Shown: positions 9,211-17,837 of the stretch, piece by piece
How positions within the stretch are numbered: position 1 is the first letter of the stretch
Layout of the letters: the number at the start of each line of letters is the position of its first letter
Assembly: GCA_029781115.1 (NCBI GenBank)
Contig: JAKOXG010000005.1
Coordinates: 1-64,000 of the forward strand
Direction: 5' to 3'
Source of the DNA: Candidatus Cloacimonadota bacterium
Lineage (GTDB): Bacteria; Cloacimonadota; Cloacimonadia; Cloacimonadales; Cloacimonadaceae
DNA length: 64,000 nucleotides
Program-made: the position numbers and the translations under genes
The notes under the pieces: generated by a model
The model's input: only the letters and a program-made list of their open reading frames with translations
Told to the model about the DNA's origin: nothing
Database searches by the model: none

Positions 9211-9630
9211 CAACATAATATGAAAAGCGATAGACTTGGAACCGTATTGTAAAACTGACGAAGACCGTAGAGCTGCGCTGTAGTAACATCAAACGAAAGG
9301 GATGGTTGGCACTCGCAAAATGTGATAAGCCACTGCTGATGATGCTTTCTGAGCATTTTACTCTCTTTCAGAATGGGATACTATTGATCGAGATGTATCG
9401 CCATTACTGGCAGGAGATTACAGGATATGATTTTTGGAATTTTGGACATCTTAGTGAGGTCGTCAGTGTATATTATAGAGGGACATGTTCGGAAGTGAGA
9501 ACTTGGATGCGCGGTAGGTGGCGGGGTGGCAGGAAATAAACAGTTGACCTGCAGCGTTTAACAGTTTAAACTTGACAAAAATGCCCCTGAATGAGACTGG
9601 GCACATGAAAAGCTAAAAAGGAGGTGGGAC
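9211..9630. other. Intergenic, with possible mgtE promoter
   Basis: No convincing gene. TTGACA at 9572-9577 is followed by AAAATGCCCC, the spacer pattern also seen before the rRNA, pyruvate oxidoreductase and 184-residue barrel genes. A clear -10 box is not visible. A strong ribosome-binding site (AAGGAGGTG) ends 5 nt before the mgtE ATG at 9631. No Mg-sensing leader was recognised. Confidence 0.4.
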
Positions 9631-10977
9631 ATGGGAGATAATCTTCAAGGTGCCAACCTGTTGCAGTTCTTGATCGAAAGTCCTGCAGACGAACTTAGAG
9701 CCTCTTTGGAAGACATTCATCCGGCGGACATACTGGATGCACTGGAAGAATATGAGGGCGATACTATCCTGCTTTTATCCCGCTTTCCCAGCGATGTTTT
9801 AGCTGCGATCATCGAAGAAGCGGAAGATGAGGACAAGGGTGAGATTTTAGACCTCTTCCCGGACGAGCAAAAGGCAGAGATCATCTCTGAGATGGCTTCA
9901 GACGAGCTGGTCGACCTCCTGGAAACCATGCATCCCGATGAGGCGTCCGAGCTTTTGGAAGCGCTTCCCGATGAAGATGCGCAAGAAGTATTGGAATTGA
10001 TGCGTCACCATCCGGAAACAGCCGGTGGTATCATGGCCACAGAGTTTGTGGCGATCCGGGAGCAGATGACGGTAAAGGAAACTCTGGAATATCTGCAGGT
10101 GCACGGTCATGACGCTGAATCTTTGAGCTATCTCTATGTATTGGACGAGGATGACATCCTCAAGGGTGTGATTGCGCTGAGGGAAATCGTGGTCAGCTCC
10201 TTTGACGAGCACATCGGCCCCTTGATCAATACCAACGTAATCAGCGTTAGAGCGGATATGGATCAGGAAGAGGTGAGCCGCGTCTTTGCCAAATATGGCT
10301 TCCACAGTATTCCGGTGGTGGATGAAAATGATAGGATGCTGGGTATTGTGACGGCGGACGACGTCTTTTATGTGGTGGAAGAGGAAACCACGGAAGACAT
10401 GGAAAAGATGGCCGCTTTGGCGCATAGTGAAAAGGATTATCTGGATACGGGTATATTTGGATTGGCCAAGCAGCGGATATTCTGGCTGCTATTTTTGATG
10501 ATTTCCGCCACCTTCACGGGCGTAATCATCCAGGGCTATCAAAAGGAATTGGCCTCGGTGGTGATCTTGGCCGCTTTCATCCCCATGCTGATGGATACCG
10601 GAGGCAATGCCGGCACGCAGGTCTCCACGCTGGTTATCCGCGGTATGGCGTTGGGCGAAATCAAACTGAAAGACTACTTTAAGGTGCTCTACAAAGAATT
10701 GCGGGTCAGCATTATCGTGGGCGTAGTTTTGGCTGTGGTAAACTTCCTGCGCGTGTGGATCTTCCATCATGATCCAATGCTGGCGCTCACCGTCTCAGCC
10801 TCACTGCTCTTTACGGTAGTCCTGGCTAAGTTGGTGGGCTGCACCCTGCCCATGATAGCCCGCAAGCTCAAGATAGACCCGGCGCTGATGGCTTCGCCCA
10901 TCATCACCACCATCGTGGATGCGCTGTCTTTGAGCGTGTATCTGTATCTGGCCAAGACTATTTATATCAACGCATAA
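9631..10977 (+). CDS. mgtE: Magnesium transporter MgtE
   Basis: A 448-residue inner-membrane Mg2+ channel. Residues about 1-130 are the acidic, helical MgtE N domain (repeats such as LLETMHPDEASELLEALPDEDAQEVLELM). Two CBS domains follow (about 135-260), then five membrane segments from about 285 to 448. The pore signature is DTGGNAGTQVSTLVIRG (about 327-343), as in the MgtE family. The length matches the family (about 450). The start follows a strong AAGGAGGTG. In known MgtE the N and CBS domains close the pore when cytoplasmic Mg2+ is high. Transcribed alone or ahead of purA, which has its own promoter. Confidence 0.95.
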   Translation: MGDNLQGANLLQFLIESPADELRASLEDIHPADILDALEEYEGDTILLLSRFPSDVLAAIIEEAEDEDKGEILDLFPDEQKAEIISEMASDELVDLLETMHPDEASELLEALPDEDAQEVLELMRHHPETAGGIMATEFVAIREQMTVKETLEYLQVHGHDAESLSYLYVLDEDDILKGVIALREIVVSSFDEHIGPLINTNVISVRADMDQEEVSRVFAKYGFHSIPVVDENDRMLGIVTADDVFYVVEEETTEDMEKMAALAHSEKDYLDTGIFGLAKQRIFWLLFLMISATFTGVIIQGYQKELASVVILAAFIPMLMDTGGNAGTQVSTLVIRGMALGEIKLKDYFKVLYKELRVSIIVGVVLAVVNFLRVWIFHHDPMLALTVSASLLFTVVLAKLVGCTLPMIARKLKIDPALMASPIITTIVDALSLSVYLYLAKTIYINA

Positions 10978-11046
10978 GGCAGTTGTTGCTCTGATAGGAT
11001 CTGGGGCAGGCAAGGGAGATGTCTGTGTGCATTTTGGAGATTTAAG

Positions 11047-11075
11047 TTGACAAAAAAGCGCACTTTCGCTATCAA
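11047..11075 (+). promoter_or_regulatory. Sigma-70-type promoter of the purA operon
   Basis: TTGACA (11047-11052), a 17-nt spacer, then TATCAA (11070-11075). It lies about 43 nt upstream of the purA ATG. Confidence 0.55.
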
Positions 11076-11117
11076 GTAAAATGTAAGATAATCACGTAAT
11101 AATCACGGGAGAAAGCG

Positions 11118-12377
11118 ATGAGTTCATTAGCTGTATTGGGTTGCATGTGGGGAGACGAGGCGAAAGCCAAGATAGTTGATTTCTTGGGCGAATCCGCCGA
11201 TGTGGTGGTTCGCTTCCAGGGCGGTGCCAATGCCGGGCACACTATTGTCGTAGACGGCATCAAATATGTATTTCACAGCGTTCCCTCGGGGATGTTGTAT
11301 CCGGAAGTCAAGTGCGTGATCGGCTCCGGTGTGATTGTGGATCCCAAAGGCATCAAAGCTGAGATAGAAAACCTGATGAACGCCGGTATAGACTTTACCG
11401 GCAGACTCTTTATCGACGAGCGCGCCGCCATGGTGCTTTCTATCCACAAGGAGCTGGACCTCTCTTCAGAGCAGCGTTTGGGCAAGGCCAAGATCGGCAC
11501 CACGGGCAGAGGCATCGGTCCGGCTTATGCGGATAGAGTGGCCAGACGTGCCCTCCGCTTGGTGGATCTGCGCTTCCCCACCTGGCTGCGTGAGCGGTTG
11601 ATCGCCCTCTATGCACACCATCATCTGCATATCACAGATGCGGAGCTGGATAATGAGATCGAAGAACTGGTGAGGCTTTACGACTTTTTGAAGCCCTTTT
11701 TGTGTCAGACGGAAGGGCTGCTTTGGGAGTGGTATTCCCAAGGCCAACGCTTCCTCTTTGAGGGTGCGCAGGGCACGCTTTTAGACCTCGTCTATGGCAG
11801 CTATCCATACGTGACTTCTTCGCATACCATGAGCGGCGGAATCAGCATCGGAACCGGCCTGCCGCCTCATGCGATCAACAAAATACTGGGAGTGTATAAA
11901 GCCTATTGCACCCGAGTGGGCGAAGGACCCATGCCCACGGAACTCAAGGACGAGGTTGGAGATTACATCCGCAAGGCGGGCAATGAATTTGGCTCCACCA
12001 CGGGCAGACCCAGGCGCATCGGCTGGTTTGATGCGGTGGCAGCACGCTATACGGCTCAGATCAACGGGATACACTCCTTTGCACTCACCCTTTTGGACGT
12101 CCTGAGTGGGATCGAAACCCTCAAGATCTGCACATCCTACTGGCTGGATGGCGAGCGATTCAAGGGCTACCCTTCACACCATCTCGATCTCGCCAGAGTG
12201 CAGTGTGAATATCTGGAAATGCCCGGTTGGGAAGACGATATCACCGGCTGCACCAAGCTGGAACACCTGCCCAAGGTGGCGGTAGAGTATCTGGAAGCGG
12301 TGCAAGACTTGGTGGAAAAGCCTTTGCAACTGGTTTCCGTGGGTAAGGAACGTAAACAAACCATCGTTATTCAATAA
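11118..12377 (+). CDS. purA: Adenylosuccinate synthetase with altered P-loop motif
   Basis: A 419-residue enzyme that joins IMP and aspartate using GTP, the first step from IMP to AMP. Recognised by NAGHTI (catalytic His), GTTGRGIGPAY, LFEGAQGTLLD, the TTGRPRR loop and the C-terminal QLVSVG segment. The start is supported by GGGAGAAAG upstream. The N-terminal signature, normally QWGDEGKGK, reads MWGDEAKAK (residues 10-18): catalytic Asp13 and Lys16 are kept but both glycines are alanine. The gene leads an operon; the next start is 14 bp downstream. Confidence 0.93.
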   Translation: MSSLAVLGCMWGDEAKAKIVDFLGESADVVVRFQGGANAGHTIVVDGIKYVFHSVPSGMLYPEVKCVIGSGVIVDPKGIKAEIENLMNAGIDFTGRLFIDERAAMVLSIHKELDLSSEQRLGKAKIGTTGRGIGPAYADRVARRALRLVDLRFPTWLRERLIALYAHHHLHITDAELDNEIEELVRLYDFLKPFLCQTEGLLWEWYSQGQRFLFEGAQGTLLDLVYGSYPYVTSSHTMSGGISIGTGLPPHAINKILGVYKAYCTRVGEGPMPTELKDEVGDYIRKAGNEFGSTTGRPRRIGWFDAVAARYTAQINGIHSFALTLLDVLSGIETLKICTSYWLDGERFKGYPSHHLDLARVQCEYLEMPGWEDDITGCTKLEHLPKVAVEYLEAVQDLVEKPLQLVSVGKERKQTIVIQ

Positions 12378-12391
12378 TGAGGACATGAGTT

Positions 12392-13564
12392 ATGAGACAC
12401 ACACTCATCATCATCGCACTGGTACTGGCAACGGGACTGTGCGCACAGGTATCCGACAGTCTGTCCTTTTCTCTGCCATTGGCAATGGATCCTGTGTTTG
12501 ACTATTTCAGCCTCAGCTACCTGGGTAGCAGGAGCTTGGGGCGTGGACACTCCTCGGTGAGCTACAGCGGCGGCGAAGAGGCGATCTTGGCCAATCCTGC
12601 CGCCTACAAAGCAAACAGGTCGTCTATCTACCTGGAATTGCTGGTCAAGCCACCCAGCAAAACAAATATCTATCAGAGCGAAAGCGACTTCTCTGCTCCC
12701 TTGCCCGTCAGTATAGGTGCATTGGGCGGGTGGCTTTCGCAGAAGTTCACTTGGGGTGCGGCTTATAGCCTGCCCAAGATCATACAATTGAACAGCATGG
12801 ATATAGATGTAAATCAGGGCGGCTACCTCCACAGCCGCTACCCGCTCTACTGTCTGCATCAAGCCACGGGTAACCTGGCTTTCCATCAGGGCGCCCTCAA
12901 TCTGGGGCTCAACCTGCATGGCCAATTTCACTATATCGACGATCAGCCCATACTGCGCAGCTTTGCCTCCGTCCGCGAAACCAGATTTATGGTGAGGCCG
13001 GAGCTGGGCTTTTTGTGCGAAAAGGAAAGCTGGGGAGTGGGCGCCACCTACATGCCACCAGCGAAAGTGGATTGGCATATGGATGTGATTAAGTTCAATA
13101 GCAAGCTGCCCGGCTTGGCCAGCTTGGGTGCGAGATACCAGCTTGGCAATCATGGTATTTCCGCTCAGGCAGACTGGGAAAACACCTCCATCGTCCATCC
13201 GAAATATGAAGACCGCCTCACCCTCAAAGCAGGCTATGAGGCCAGCAACCGTAAGGGACTGAAATACAGGCTGGGCTACATTTACCACCCCGGCATCTAT
13301 GACGGATTTTACAACATCCCCACCGTGACTATCGCTCATGCAGATACCGCCATCTGGTGGAATGATGTGCCCGCTGGCGGCAAGATCGCCGAGAATGATC
13401 AGCACTTTTTCACCGCCGGCATGGGAGTCAATACCAAGTTTGTGGATTTTAACCTTGCCTTTGCCTATCAATTGATCGGGCCTGAACCCATGTCTCAGGT
13501 GTCGGTTTCTGCCAGTGTAAACCCCGATATCTTCAAGCGCAGAAAACACCTCGGTGTGAAATGA
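12392..13564 (+). CDS. PorV/UPF0164-like outer-membrane beta-barrel protein
   Basis: A 390-residue exported protein with a signal peptide (MRHTLIIIALVLATGLCAQ). Near residues 45-70 is the family hallmark of PorV/FadL-like barrels: LGSRSLGRGHSSVSYSGG followed by ANPAAY. After that come alternating aromatic strands typical of an outer-membrane barrel. PorV is the shuttle barrel of type IX secretion in Bacteroidota, and this window codes several proteins with matching C-terminal domains, so a role in their export is possible but unproven. The stop overlaps the next start by 4 bp (ATGA). Confidence 0.65.
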   Translation: MRHTLIIIALVLATGLCAQVSDSLSFSLPLAMDPVFDYFSLSYLGSRSLGRGHSSVSYSGGEEAILANPAAYKANRSSIYLELLVKPPSKTNIYQSESDFSAPLPVSIGALGGWLSQKFTWGAAYSLPKIIQLNSMDIDVNQGGYLHSRYPLYCLHQATGNLAFHQGALNLGLNLHGQFHYIDDQPILRSFASVRETRFMVRPELGFLCEKESWGVGATYMPPAKVDWHMDVIKFNSKLPGLASLGARYQLGNHGISAQADWENTSIVHPKYEDRLTLKAGYEASNRKGLKYRLGYIYHPGIYDGFYNIPTVTIAHADTAIWWNDVPAGGKIAENDQHFFTAGMGVNTKFVDFNLAFAYQLIGPEPMSQVSVSASVNPDIFKRRKHLGVK

Positions 13565-14691
13565 AGAAGCCAAGAGTCCAAATCCGCAAGTTGAACAGCT
13601 ACGACCTGGATGAGCTGCAGGATGCTGTGGGAACCTTCATCAAGAGTTGCCGCAATCCCAAGCTGCAGAAGTCCAAGCGCGTCCTGATCAAGCCCAATAT
13701 GCTGGGTGCCTACCCGCCCGAGAAGGCGGTGACTACGCATCCTGTGGTCGTGGAAGCGATCGTGCGCTACTTCCTGGATGCAGGGAAGGAGGTTTGGGTG
13801 GGAGATTCGCCCGGAGGCAGCGTTTCCGTGGAAGACGTGTGGGAAGCCACAGGCTTCAGCGACCTGGCAAAACGCTATCCCATCAAGCTGCAAAACCTCT
13901 CCACCATGGGCTTCAGGGAGCTGAAGATGGATGGCAAGACGTTGCGCATCTCGGAAGCCTTTTGGCGCTGCGGCATCGTCATCAACGTAGCCAAATACAA
14001 GACACACAGCCTGATGGCCTTCACCGGTGCCTTCAAGAACCTCTATGGCCTCGTGCCGGGACTCATCAAGAGTGATTATCACCGCCAATACCCCGATACA
14101 CACAGCTTTTCAGACCTGCTGATCGCCCTGTGGAAACTCACCAAAAACAGGGTGACTTACAACTTTATCGATGGCATCTTGGGCATGGATGGAGCGGGAC
14201 CATCAGCCGGAAACCCGCGTCACTTCGGGCTCTTCTTTGGCTCTTCCTCCATCGCCGCCCTGGATTATGTGGCCGCCACCATGATGGGCTTCAAGCTGAA
14301 AGATGTGCCCTACCTCTCACCCATACTGCACGCTGAAGGCGTGCTCCCCTCCAGGATCAGCATCCCCAACAGCTTTAGAGATCATCCTTCCTTTGATGCG
14401 GAACTGGGAGTGGTGAAGCTGCGCACTGACCTTGTTAAATACCTGCCTCAACCCGTCCGCCGCGGCTTTAAGAAGCTCTACTACGCACGGCCGGTGATCG
14501 GAACGGATTGCAAACGCTGTGGCGTGTGTGTGAAGAGCTGTCCCGTCAAAGCGATCAATTGGCAGGATGACGGCTTCCCCCTGATAGACAACGCCAAGTG
14601 CATCAAGTGTATGTGCTGCCACGAGATGTGCCCCTATCATGCCATTGATATCAAAAACTCATTCTTATGGCGGATGGTATTTGGATCATGA
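13561..14691 (+). CDS. DUF362 protein with 2x[4Fe-4S] ferredoxin domain
   Basis: A 376-residue iron-sulfur protein. Residues about 35-310 are DUF362 (VLIKPNMLGAYPP, GDSPGG, NVAKYKTHSL, FKNLYGLVPG). Residues about 318-365 carry two 4Fe-4S motifs, CKRCGVCVKSCP and CIKCMCCHEMCP. It is probably a cytoplasmic electron carrier or an iron-sulfur enzyme; its substrate is unknown. It overlaps the previous gene by 4 bp and its own stop overlaps the next start by 4 bp, so it is translationally coupled on both sides. Confidence 0.85.
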   Translation: MKKPRVQIRKLNSYDLDELQDAVGTFIKSCRNPKLQKSKRVLIKPNMLGAYPPEKAVTTHPVVVEAIVRYFLDAGKEVWVGDSPGGSVSVEDVWEATGFSDLAKRYPIKLQNLSTMGFRELKMDGKTLRISEAFWRCGIVINVAKYKTHSLMAFTGAFKNLYGLVPGLIKSDYHRQYPDTHSFSDLLIALWKLTKNRVTYNFIDGILGMDGAGPSAGNPRHFGLFFGSSSIAALDYVAATMMGFKLKDVPYLSPILHAEGVLPSRISIPNSFRDHPSFDAELGVVKLRTDLVKYLPQPVRRGFKKLYYARPVIGTDCKRCGVCVKSCPVKAINWQDDGFPLIDNAKCIKCMCCHEMCPYHAIDIKNSFLWRMVFGS

Positions 14692-15017
14692 GCACCAACG
14701 CTAAAAAGAGATCCAAGTATCACAAGCTTTACAACCTGATCTTCTGGGTGGTGCTGATCTATTTGGTACTGTGGGTGCTGTTTCTGAGTGAGAGCAGCTT
14801 TTACAAGGCGAGGCAGATCCGCAAGAAGATGGTAACTTTGGAGCAGGAAATGAAGGTCTTGCAGGCGCAGAACGATAGCTTGAAAGAGGAAAACCACCGT
14901 CTCAAGACAGACCCCAAAGCCGCGGAGGCGGTAGCCAGGGAGAAGTTTGGGCTCACCAAGGAAAATGAGACCAAGTATATCTTCTTCCCCGGGAGCCCGG
15001 CCACCAAGGATAAATAG
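14688..15017 (+). CDS. FtsB/DivIC-like septum formation initiator
   Basis: A 109-residue bitopic protein: a basic N-terminus (NAKKRSKYHK), one membrane segment (about 20-38, IFWVVLIYLVLWVLFL) and a coiled coil (about 45-80, LEQEMKVLQAQNDSLKEENHRL). It ends in the FtsB-type tail AREKFGLTKENE. In the FtsB/DivIC family this small protein links FtsL and FtsQ in the division site complex. A start at 14688 is preferred over an in-frame ATG at 14667 because it gives the 4-bp ATGA overlap seen elsewhere in this operon and the usual length. Confidence 0.8.
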   Translation: MSTNAKKRSKYHKLYNLIFWVVLIYLVLWVLFLSESSFYKARQIRKKMVTLEQEMKVLQAQNDSLKEENHRLKTDPKAAEAVAREKFGLTKENETKYIFFPGSPATKDK

Positions 15018-15019
15018 CC

Positions 15020-16651
15020 TTGTTTAAAGACACCGATCCCAAAGACATCAAGTGCCGCAAAGAGCTGTCCGCTCTGGTGAGCTCGTTGCTTGACTCCCCA
15101 GAGGAGTTGCGACCGGATTTGGTGGCTCAACTGGTGGAGCTCTGCGGTTCCGAGCGCGTGCAACACCTTCAGAGTGATGAGTATAAGGAGTTTTGGGCAC
15201 TGGTGATGGACGGCATGATCGAGCGCCTGGCTGCCATCAGGTCTGCAGATCAATCCTTGCTCTTTCGGGCACTGCAATTGATTCCCAGGCTGCCGCTGGA
15301 TGTTCGCAACTATAAACACACCCTTCTGCAAAGGCTTTGGATGCATATAAACAGGCTCAACGAAGCCAACTTTGAGCTCTTTGACAAGGTGCAACTCATC
15401 TATCTCATGGTGAGGCTGGGAGACTTTGGCTCTGCACTGCGCGTAAGTAACCAGATTGAACACCAGATAGACAGCTCCGAGCCCCTGGGATACCTTATCT
15501 ATAATGCCTGTAAAGCGCATATCCTCGCCCATCATAACCAGGGCTCCGATTTTGCCTGCCTGTGGCTGAACCTGATCCCACACTTTTACCATACCGACAG
15601 TGCAGACACGGCACTCTTTGTCATCATCCTCTGGATCAAAGCCATGAAGTGGCCCAGCGACTCCCTCACCAAGCAAAGGCTGCTTTCCAAGATCAACTCT
15701 TTGGTCAATAAAAACATGAACGTCAACACCGCCTTCGTGCTCTACGACATCTTTTCCCTGCAGGATCGCCTCATGCCGCCTGATAAAAAGATGATGATCG
15801 CCGAGCTTTTAATCAATCGCCTGGCTCCATACTTGAGTGTGAGACAGCTGCAAGAGTTGCACTTTTTCTGTGGAAACTACTCCTCTGCCATGCGTACCGA
15901 CTTCAATGAAAGCATTCAATACTTCAAGTTTTCAAACTACTATCAAAACAGGGTGTTGCTTCATCAGATCAAGTGCTCTCAATTCATCAGGAGCATACTG
16001 AGTGCGGAAGAGTTTGTGGAGGTGATGCCCTTCTTTGAAACACGCATCATGATGCTGGGCAACCAGATAGGCATCTACAACAACACCTATGTGGAGTCCT
16101 TGCAGGCAGACTATGACAAGATCGAAATGCTGCTCAAGCAGGTGGAAGAGCTCTCGCTCACCGACACCCTCACCGGTTTGAAAAACCGCCGCCACCTGGA
16201 GGAAAACCTCATCCAGATCATGCGGTTGGCCACTCGTCACGGGACGCCTATCAGCTTTGCCATGGTGGATATAGACCACTTCAAAAAGGTGAACGACAAG
16301 TGGGGACATCCCGCCGGAGACAGGGTTTTGGTAGGCTTGGCAGAGATCCTCAACGAGGAATTTCGCAAGAGTGACGTGGTGATCCGCTACGGTGGTGAGG
16401 AGTTTTTGATCATCCTCTTTGATTCCAAGCTGGAGGACACTCTGGTCAAGATGGAGATGCTCCGCGCCAAGGTGGAAGCACACGTCTTCCGCTACAAGGA
16501 CATAGAGATCAAGGTCACCATCAGCATAGGCGTGAATAAGCAAGACAGGGGCATCTACGATGAAATGGATGTGGCACGCTGCATCGAAGCGGCTGATGAT
16601 GCCCTTTACAAAGCCAAGAACGAAGGCCGCAATCAGGTGAGAATCGCATAA
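15020..16651 (+). CDS. GGDEF diguanylate cyclase with helical N-terminal region
   Basis: A 543-residue protein. The C-terminal GGDEF domain (about 380-543) has the active GGEEF motif at 458-462. An intact RxxD product-inhibition site (RKSD, 449-452) lies five residues before it, so it should make cyclic di-GMP and be feedback inhibited. The first 370 residues are helical, without membrane segments, perhaps TPR-like, ending in a short coiled coil before the catalytic domain. The start is TTG, 2 bp after the preceding stop, with a weak AAGGAT upstream. It is the last gene of the purA operon; no terminator was seen. Confidence 0.88.
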   Translation: MFKDTDPKDIKCRKELSALVSSLLDSPEELRPDLVAQLVELCGSERVQHLQSDEYKEFWALVMDGMIERLAAIRSADQSLLFRALQLIPRLPLDVRNYKHTLLQRLWMHINRLNEANFELFDKVQLIYLMVRLGDFGSALRVSNQIEHQIDSSEPLGYLIYNACKAHILAHHNQGSDFACLWLNLIPHFYHTDSADTALFVIILWIKAMKWPSDSLTKQRLLSKINSLVNKNMNVNTAFVLYDIFSLQDRLMPPDKKMMIAELLINRLAPYLSVRQLQELHFFCGNYSSAMRTDFNESIQYFKFSNYYQNRVLLHQIKCSQFIRSILSAEEFVEVMPFFETRIMMLGNQIGIYNNTYVESLQADYDKIEMLLKQVEELSLTDTLTGLKNRRHLEENLIQIMRLATRHGTPISFAMVDIDHFKKVNDKWGHPAGDRVLVGLAEILNEEFRKSDVVIRYGGEEFLIILFDSKLEDTLVKMEMLRAKVEAHVFRYKDIEIKVTISIGVNKQDRGIYDEMDVARCIEAADDALYKAKNEGRNQVRIA

Positions 16652-16713
16652 ATGATAAAACAACTATTGACATATATGCTCTATATTTTAGGCAGGTTCA
16701 AAGGAGTATTTTG

Positions 16714-17817
16714 ATGGCCAAGATAACGATTAAAAACCTTAATAAGTTCTATGATAACGGCTTTCATGCCGTTAAAGACGTCAGCTTTGAAGCACTGGAC
16801 AAAGAGTTCATGGTGCTGGTAGGTCCCTCGGGATGCGGCAAGACCACCGTCCTCAGGCTGATCGCCGGCTTGGAAGAGATTTCCAGTGGCGAGATCTGGA
16901 TCGGGGACAAACTGGTAAACAACGTGCACCCCAAGGACAGAAACATCGCCATGGTGTTTCAAAACTACGCTCTCTATCCGCACATGACGGTGTATGACAA
17001 CATGGCTTTTGCGCTCAAGCTGCGCAAAGAAGACAAAGCCACCATCCAGAAGAAGGTGGCTCACGCAGCCGAGCTTCTGGGCATTGAAAGCATGATGAAA
17101 CGCCGTCCCGCACAGCTTTCCGGTGGACAAAGGCAGCGTGTGGCTCTGGGTAGAGCCATCGTGAGAAACCCCCAGGTCTTCCTCTTTGACGAGCCGCTCT
17201 CCAACCTCGACGCCAAGCTGAGGGTGCAGATGCGCTCCGAGATCGTGAAGCTGCACAGGCATCTGGAAAACACGATGATCTACGTGACGCACGACCAGGT
17301 GGAAGCGATGACCATGGCAGACAGGATCGTGGTGATGAAAGACGGCGTCATCCATCAGATAGACACGCCGCTGGACATCTACAACAACCCCGCAAACATG
17401 TTTGTCGCCGGCTTTATCGGCAGTCCTGCAATCAACCTGCTCGATGGCAGACTGGAAGCCAGGGATTCGCAACTCTGCTTCGTCACCGAGGGTGTGAGCA
17501 TTGCACTCACCAAGACGCAGGAAGAGACGCTGAAGTCTTACAAAGACAAGGCAATAGTCTTTGGCATCCGTCCGGAAGACATCTACGACGCACGCTTTGA
17601 CAGCATGGCGGATGCACCGCAGCAGATCATGGCACTCTGCGACATCGTGGAGCCCTTGGGCAATGAATATCACCTGCAGCTCAAAGCCGGCAAAGATGAC
17701 CTCACCGCCCGCTTTGACCCCAAGGAACTGCCCAGAGCGGGAGAACAGCTCGCCATCAGCGTAGACATGGCCAAAGCGCACTTCTTTGACCCTGAGACGC
17801 AACTGAGCTTGGTCTAA
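16714..17817 (+). CDS. ABC transporter ATP-binding protein, MalK/UgpC/MsmX type
   Basis: A 367-residue ATPase. Walker A is GPSGCGKT (37-44), the signature LSGGQ is at 135-139, and Walker B is VFLFDEP (about 155-161) followed by the D-loop NLDA and the switch His in VTHDQ. Residues about 240-365 form the TOBE/MalK-type regulatory domain (FGIRPEDIYDA), typical of carbohydrate importers. An ATG at 16714 is chosen because AAGGAG lies 7 nt before it. No permease or binding protein is nearby, so it may serve several transporters, as MsmX does. A TTGACA at 16667-16672 could be part of its promoter. Confidence 0.92.
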   Translation: MAKITIKNLNKFYDNGFHAVKDVSFEALDKEFMVLVGPSGCGKTTVLRLIAGLEEISSGEIWIGDKLVNNVHPKDRNIAMVFQNYALYPHMTVYDNMAFALKLRKEDKATIQKKVAHAAELLGIESMMKRRPAQLSGGQRQRVALGRAIVRNPQVFLFDEPLSNLDAKLRVQMRSEIVKLHRHLENTMIYVTHDQVEAMTMADRIVVMKDGVIHQIDTPLDIYNNPANMFVAGFIGSPAINLLDGRLEARDSQLCFVTEGVSIALTKTQEETLKSYKDKAIVFGIRPEDIYDARFDSMADAPQQIMALCDIVEPLGNEYHLQLKAGKDDLTARFDPKELPRAGEQLAISVDMAKAHFFDPETQLSLV

Positions 17818-17837
17818 ATCCGTAATCGCTCCCATTC

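Noticed and set aside
9306-9539. Possible 77-residue protein on the plus strand
   Set aside because: No ribosome-binding site, no family resemblance, basic low-information end; lies in a gap with no neighbour support.
12371-13573. Long antisense frame (400 codons) opposite the PorV-like gene
   Set aside because: Mirror of a GC-rich gene's codon pattern; similar long antisense frames occur opposite the ABC ATPase, the 722-residue gene and pyruvate oxidoreductase, none with family motifs.
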